A stretch of 64,000 bases of DNA, from NCBI GenBank assembly GCA_964429575.1, contig CAYSCX010000003.1:115956-179955 (forward strand), read 5' to 3'. Both the position numbers and the translations under genes were made by a program. How positions within the stretch are numbered: the first letter of the stretch is position 1; the number at the start of each line of letters is the position of its first letter. This document shows positions 59,675-64,000 of the stretch, in pieces. A model generated the notes under the pieces. That model saw only the letters and a program-made list of their open reading frames with translations, was not told where the DNA came from and made no database searches. This DNA comes from CAYSCX01 sp964429575 (GTDB lineage Bacteria > Desulfobacterota > Binatia > Binatales > Binataceae).

Positions 59675-61999
59675 CTACGCGACCGGCGCCGCTAACGCTG
59701 CCGCGCCCGCTGGATCCGCCGCCGGCTCGGCCGGCACCCGGTAGTCACATCCCTCGGCGGGGCACTGCCATCGCGCGCCGTCGCGCTTGGTGACCTTCTC
59801 AACCAAGTACGCCCCCCCGCATTGCGGGCATGCGCGCGCGACCACCCGGTCCCAGCTCGCGAACTTGCACTTAGGATAGCGGTTGCAACCGAAGAACAGC
59901 TTCCCGCGACGGCTGCGGCGCTCCATCACGTCGCCTTCCTTGCACTCGGGGCACTTCACCCCGGTACTCACTGGCGCCGCTTGAAGCCGCTTGATGCCGT
60001 CGCACTCGGGATAGCCCGAGCATCCAAGGAACTCGCCAAACCGCGAGCGCCGCCGCACCATCGGCTTGCCGCACTTCTCGCAAACCTCGTCGGTTGGCAC
60101 CGGCGCGGCCGGTTCTTTCTGGACAATTCCGCCCTGCTCGTCGCGCGCGAACTCCTTGGTGTTGGTGCACTTGGGATAATTGGAGCACGCCAGGAACTCG
60201 CCGTTGCGTCCCCATTTGATAACCATCTCGCCGCTGTCGAGTTCGCACTTGAGCCCGGTTGGCAGCCCCTTGCGCTTAACGGTCGGCATCTTCTTTTTGG
60301 CCTCGCCCAACCGCTTCGCGAACGGTCCGTAGAAGCGCTTGAGCGTCGCGACCCAGTTCTCCTTGCCTTCTTCGACGTTGTCGAGGTGCTCCTCGAGCTC
60401 CGCGGTGAATCCGATGTCGATGATGTCCGGGAAGGCATCGACCAGCAGGTCGCTCACGACCCGCCCCAGCGACGTCGGCCGCATCCGCTTCGACTCGTCC
60501 TCCTCGACGTATTCGCGGTTCAGGATGCTCGTCATGATGCTCGCGTAGGTCGACGGCCGGCCGATTCCCTTGTCCTCGAGTTCCTTGATGAGCGTCGCCT
60601 GCGTAAACCGCGGCGGCGGCTGCGTGAAATGCTGCTCCCGCTTGAACTCTAGCAGCTTCAGCTCCTCGCCCTCGTTCAGTTCCGGCAGCGTCGCGACGTC
60701 GTCGCCCTCCGGCTCGTCCTGTCCCTCGATGTACACGCGCATGAAACCGTCGAACTTCATCACCTGGCCGGTTGCGCGGAACACCGCGTCACCCGCCTCG
60801 ATATCGACCGTTGTGCGGTCGTACACCGCGGGGTTCATCTGGCTGGATACAAAGCGGTCGAAGATGAGCTTGTAGAGGTTGAGCGCGTCCTTTTCGAGGT
60901 AGCGCGCGACCGAATCGGGGTCGTACTCAGTCGATGTCGGCCGGATCGCTTCGTGCGCTTCCTGTGCCGACTTCGACGCGCGATAGAAGTTCGGCCGCTC
61001 CGGCATGTACTGGTTGCCGTAGCGCTTGCCGATGTAATCGCGCACGCCCGCCAATGCGGCATCGGACACTCGAGGTGAGTCGGTACGCATGTACGTGATG
61101 AGACCGACCGCCCCTTCGTCTCCCAGCTCCACGCCTTCGTAGAGACGCTGCGCAACCTGCATGGTCTTGCGCGGTGAGAAGTAAAGTTTGCGCGCCGCCT
61201 CCTGCTGAAGCCGCGACGTGATGAATGGCGGTGCCGGGCTTCGGCGCACCTCTTTGCGCTCGACGCTCTTGACGACGAACCGCCCCTGCTCGCACGCCGC
61301 GATTATCTCGCGCGCCTCGCTCTCGGGCAGCTTGTATGCCTTGTTGTCGATCCGGGTGTCTTTGTTGCTGTAAAGGCGCGCGGTGAATGGCGGGGGGTTG
61401 GCGCTCTCGAGCCGCGCATCCAGCGTCCAATACTCCTCCGCCCTGAACGCCTCACGCTCCTTTTCGCGCTCGACGATGATCCGCAGCGCTACCGACTGCA
61501 CCCTGCCCGCGCTGATTCCCCGCTTCACCTTGTCCCAAAGCAGGGGGCTTATCTGGTAGCCCATCAGCCGATCGACGACGCGCCGCGCCTGCTGCGCTTC
61601 GTACAGAGGCTGGTTCAGTTCGGCCGGGCTCGCGATCGCGGCCTTGACCGCCGCCGGCGTGATCTCCTCCAGCAGGATCCGATGCACCTGCGCAGGGACC
61701 TTCCCGAGCTTCTCCTTGATGTGCCAGGCGATTGCCTCGCCTTCGCGGTCTGGGTCGGTCGCTAGGTAGATGTGGTCCTTGCCCTTGGCGGCCGTTTTGA
61801 TTTGGTCGATTATCTTCGTCTTGCCTGGAATTACGTGGTACTCGGGCTTGAAGTCGTTTTTTAGGTCAACTCCGAGCTTGCTCTTGGGCAAGTCCATAAT
61901 GTGCCCGACCGACGGAGTTACTTGGTAATCGGACCCCAAGTAGCGTTTTATCGTCCGAGCCTTAGTCGGCGATTCGACGATTACAAGATTCTTTGCCAA
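59675..61999 (-). CDS. topA: DNA topoisomerase I
   Basis: TopA relaxes negative supercoils. The 774-residue protein has the Toprim motifs IVESPTKA and DPDREGEA. The catalytic Tyr is in LITYMRTDS. Four C-terminal zinc-finger modules follow (for example CSNYPKC and CEKCGKP, CSGYPEC and CPECKEG), then an Ala-rich tail. ATG 61999 is the natural start. It lies downstream of dprA on the same strand, 63 bases apart, as in many deltaproteobacterial genomes. Confidence 0.97.
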   Translation of the reverse strand: MAKNLVIVESPTKARTIKRYLGSDYQVTPSVGHIMDLPKSKLGVDLKNDFKPEYHVIPGKTKIIDQIKTAAKGKDHIYLATDPDREGEAIAWHIKEKLGKVPAQVHRILLEEITPAAVKAAIASPAELNQPLYEAQQARRVVDRLMGYQISPLLWDKVKRGISAGRVQSVALRIIVEREKEREAFRAEEYWTLDARLESANPPPFTARLYSNKDTRIDNKAYKLPESEAREIIAACEQGRFVVKSVERKEVRRSPAPPFITSRLQQEAARKLYFSPRKTMQVAQRLYEGVELGDEGAVGLITYMRTDSPRVSDAALAGVRDYIGKRYGNQYMPERPNFYRASKSAQEAHEAIRPTSTEYDPDSVARYLEKDALNLYKLIFDRFVSSQMNPAVYDRTTVDIEAGDAVFRATGQVMKFDGFMRVYIEGQDEPEGDDVATLPELNEGEELKLLEFKREQHFTQPPPRFTQATLIKELEDKGIGRPSTYASIMTSILNREYVEEDESKRMRPTSLGRVVSDLLVDAFPDIIDIGFTAELEEHLDNVEEGKENWVATLKRFYGPFAKRLGEAKKKMPTVKRKGLPTGLKCELDSGEMVIKWGRNGEFLACSNYPKCTNTKEFARDEQGGIVQKEPAAPVPTDEVCEKCGKPMVRRRSRFGEFLGCSGYPECDGIKRLQAAPVSTGVKCPECKEGDVMERRSRRGKLFFGCNRYPKCKFASWDRVVARACPQCGGAYLVEKVTKRDGARWQCPAEGCDYRVPAEPAADPAGAAALAAPVA

Positions 62000-62062
62000 A
62001 TTACCGGATGCCTCCCAACAATCCCCGCAGCGGCCCGATGTCGCCCCACCATGCTGCCGGAC

Positions 62063-63196
62063 TTACGCGAGCGAGAAAAGCTTGCCGGGATGCTGACTGA
62101 CGAGGCCCTTCAGTTCAAGATCGAGCAACAATCTTAACACATTAGACGTCTGAAGACCGGTGGTCTCGATAATCGAGTCGATATGGAGCCGATCTTCGTG
62201 ATTTAGCTGCTTTATGATGGTTATTGCATCGGGTTCGTGCTCACCCCCGAACTTAGGCACTTCGGCTGGCGTAGTCGATGGCGTCTCCATCGAGCTTGCC
62301 TGCCCGCCAAATCCCGCTAGCTGAGGTGCCAGCTCCGCAAGTACGTCCTCGACGCACTCCACTAGTACCGCGCCGTCTTTCAGCAGTCGGTTGCTGCCTC
62401 GCGTCTTGCCCGAGACTGGGCTTCCCGGCACGGCGAATACCTGGCGATCCTGTTCGAGTGCCATCCTCGCGGAAATCAACGAGCCACTGCGTTCCGCCGC
62501 CTCCACCACAACTACCCCGAGACACATGCCAGACAGGATTCGATTTCGCGTCGGAAAGTGCTCGGCGACTGGTGGCGAGCCGATCCGCAGTTCGCTCAGC
62601 AGCGCACCGCCCGACTGAACGATCTTCTCGGCAAGCGACCTGTGCTCTGGCGGATAGATCACATCTATACCCGATCCCAACACCGCGAACGTCTTGCCGC
62701 CGGCATCAAGCGCGCCTTGATGCGCCTCAGCGTCGATTCCCCGCGCAAGCCCGCTGACGACCACTACGCCCTTGGCCGCAAGTTCGAGCCCCAACCGCTG
62801 CGCCATCCGACGTCCTGCATCGCTAGCCGCCCTCGCGCCAACCACTGCGACACACTTCGGCTCCGCAATAGGGCCGTCACCGCGGACGTAGAGGAACGGC
62901 GGCGGGTCGGCAATGTGCTTTAAGTTGGGCGGGTAGTCAGGATCGGTCAGCCGCACCAGGCGCGCGGCCAGCTTCGTGATCTCACAGAGTTCTTGTTCGA
63001 GCCGTTCAAAATCCCGGAAGTCCGCAATCGCGCGCGCAGTCGGCCGAGGCACCCCAGCTTCGGCGATCGCTCGCTCGCCGGCAGCGAAAATTCGTTCGGG
63101 TGAGCCGAACGAATCGAGCAGGAGTTTCGCGATACGCGGACCTACGCCGCGCACCTCTCTCAATGCAAGCCAATAGGCATCGGCACTTGCCGGCAT
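62063..63196 (-). CDS. dprA: DNA processing protein DprA
   Basis: DprA loads RecA onto incoming single-stranded DNA during transformation. The 377-residue protein has an N-terminal SAM/HhH region (VRGVGPRIAKLLL), the Rossmann-like core VAVVGARAASDAGRRMA and GLARGIDAEAHQGAL, then TRNRILSGMC and GSLISARMALEQDRQ, and a C-terminal winged helix. It is in the typical order before topA. A role in competence here is inference only. Confidence 0.95.
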   Translation of the reverse strand: MPASADAYWLALREVRGVGPRIAKLLLDSFGSPERIFAAGERAIAEAGVPRPTARAIADFRDFERLEQELCEITKLAARLVRLTDPDYPPNLKHIADPPPFLYVRGDGPIAEPKCVAVVGARAASDAGRRMAQRLGLELAAKGVVVVSGLARGIDAEAHQGALDAGGKTFAVLGSGIDVIYPPEHRSLAEKIVQSGGALLSELRIGSPPVAEHFPTRNRILSGMCLGVVVVEAAERSGSLISARMALEQDRQVFAVPGSPVSGKTRGSNRLLKDGAVLVECVEDVLAELAPQLAGFGGQASSMETPSTTPAEVPKFGGEHEPDAITIIKQLNHEDRLHIDSIIETTGLQTSNVLRLLLDLELKGLVSQHPGKLFSLA

Positions 63197-63261
63197 TGAC
63201 CATCACCACGCTCGACACGTGGCGCCCCCTTGTTTGCGCCAGTCGTCAACAGCGCAGCGTA

Positions 63262-63290
63262 CTTTTACAATAAGTTGTGCTTAACGCCAA
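63262..63290 (-). promoter_or_regulatory. Candidate promoter for dprA-topA
   Basis: On the minus strand TTGGCG (63290-63285) is followed after 17 bases by TAAAAG (63267-63262). It lies 66 bases before the dprA start in the divergent gap 63197-63452. The -35 box is weak. Confidence 0.35.
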
Positions 63291-63452
63291 TGCACAACGC
63301 GACGCTCGCTCTTGGTGGCGATTTCTTGACCACCCGATTCGAATCACATAGTGTGGCCGCCAACGATTGGCCTTCTGCACCTGAACCACCGCATCGTTCG
63401 CGAACTACAAACCCCTACGAAACGCGTGGCTCGGTGGGGAACAGGAGAACTA

Positions 63453-64000
63453 ATGGAATCACTGGAATTCAAGGGACTTACACGCGACGAGAAGCTGATC
63501 AGAATTTTCAGCTTCTATCGCGATGCTGAGCTTCGTGGCGCGAGACTGCTGTTCAACCTGGTTGGACACATGAAGGACCGCGACGGCCAGGTAAAGATCT
63601 CAAAGCACCTTGCCGACGAAACCCGCCACGCTTGGCTGTGGACCAAGCGCATAGCCGACCTCGGCGGAATGCCGCTGCCCGTCGAAGACGGCTACCAGCG
63701 CCGTCTCGGACTTCGCGCCGGTGTGCCCCGCACGCTGGTTGACCTGCTGGCGCTCACGGTTGTCGTCGAGGAGCGCGCGCAAAGCCGCTACAACGCGCAC
63801 CTGGCGCTGCCCGATGTCGATCAGGAAACGCGCGACGTGCTGCAGGCCGTCATGGACGACGAGAGCTGGCACCTCGCGTGGATCGAGGACAAGATGCGCG
63901 ATGTCGCCCGGGCGGAGGGCAACGAAGGACACGCCGACGTTGTCCTGGAGAAGTACCGCGCGATCGATCGCGAGGTGTACGCGCAGCTCGCGCAGGACGA
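63453..64000 (+). CDS. Ferritin-like diiron protein, 3' end outside window
   Basis: The reading frame starts at ATG 63453 after AGGAG and is open to the window end (182 codons). It is helical and has two ExxH motifs, E56-TR-H59 and E137-SW-H140, with further Glu at 26 and 106/107, the pattern of a diiron four-helix bundle. It resembles bacterioferritin/rubrerythrin-like ferritin-family proteins. Function (iron storage or oxidation) is not resolved. It is divergent from dprA. Confidence 0.8.
   Translation, partial: MESLEFKGLTRDEKLIRIFSFYRDAELRGARLLFNLVGHMKDRDGQVKISKHLADETRHAWLWTKRIADLGGMPLPVEDGYQRRLGLRAGVPRTLVDLLALTVVVEERAQSRYNAHLALPDVDQETRDVLQAVMDDESWHLAWIEDKMRDVARAEGNEGHADVVLEKYRAIDREVYAQLAQD

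Noticed and set aside
63330..63350. A possible tRNA T-arm (GATTCGAATC)
   Set aside because: There is no matching acceptor stem or anticodon arm around it.

Overview
The window is a GC-rich, densely coded piece of a Gram-negative bacterial chromosome, probably from a metagenome-assembled genome because it contains one 100-N scaffold gap. The core gene order (xerC-hslV-hslU-argB-argD-argF-argG-argH-lipoprotein-lysA-dapF-dapA, with dprA, topA and trmFO nearby) is of the deltaproteobacterial type. Together with the MaoC hydratases, a class III CoA-transferase, a fused ETF and a family B DNA polymerase, I infer a Binatota-like or related deltaproteobacterial lineage. I found no rRNA, tRNA, CRISPR array, prophage or intact transposase.

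Layout: 0-10 kb holds the end of ispH, a TPR lipoprotein, a deoxynucleoside kinase, a pterin dehydratase, a MaoC-MaoC-diiron operon, a methyltransferase, a cytosolic BtuF-like protein, an NDUFA9-like reductase, a hydantoinase and a metallophosphoesterase. At 10-20 kb are a broken HAD gene, btuFCD for vitamin B12 uptake, the etfB-etfA fusion, family B polymerase and a Ca2+/cation antiporter. At 20-32 kb are rpoD, a HicB-like protein, a CoA-transferase, macA-macB, and the minus-strand group zinc protein-lipoprotein-glmU-glmS for UDP-GlcNAc precursors. At 32-46 kb is a long plus-strand run: xerC-hslVU, then arginine biosynthesis (argB, D, F, G, H), then lysine/diaminopimelate biosynthesis (lysA, dapF, dapA), ended by a clear terminator. 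At 46-50 kb is a decayed zone with tandem alcohol dehydrogenases, an ORF6N gene, gene fragments and the scaffold gap. At 50-64 kb are a probable selenoprotein, GT39, HU, Ppx, trmFO, a cluster of YCII-domain genes with a GST, then topA, dprA and a ferritin-like gene cut by the window end.

The most unusual signal is a dispersed family of 160-197 bp palindromic elements (seven complete copies and one half copy). Each has two outer hairpins and a small middle hairpin, with paired changes on both arms. The copies are bounded by CTAG, and six of the seven complete ones lie exactly on the TAG stop codon of a neighbouring gene. An unrelated 107 bp element at 16165-16271 has 17 bp inverted ends, the same CTAG boundaries and the same position on a stop codon. 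They look like non-autonomous mobile elements that use the rare tetranucleotide CTAG and so land harmlessly on stop codons. A second signal is an in-frame UGA with a downstream hairpin in a GrdB-family gene at 49951-50748, which indicates a selenocysteine protein. A third is that the 100-N gap is flanked by the same 55 bp on both sides, so it is very probably an assembly artefact; collapsing it restores one reading frame.
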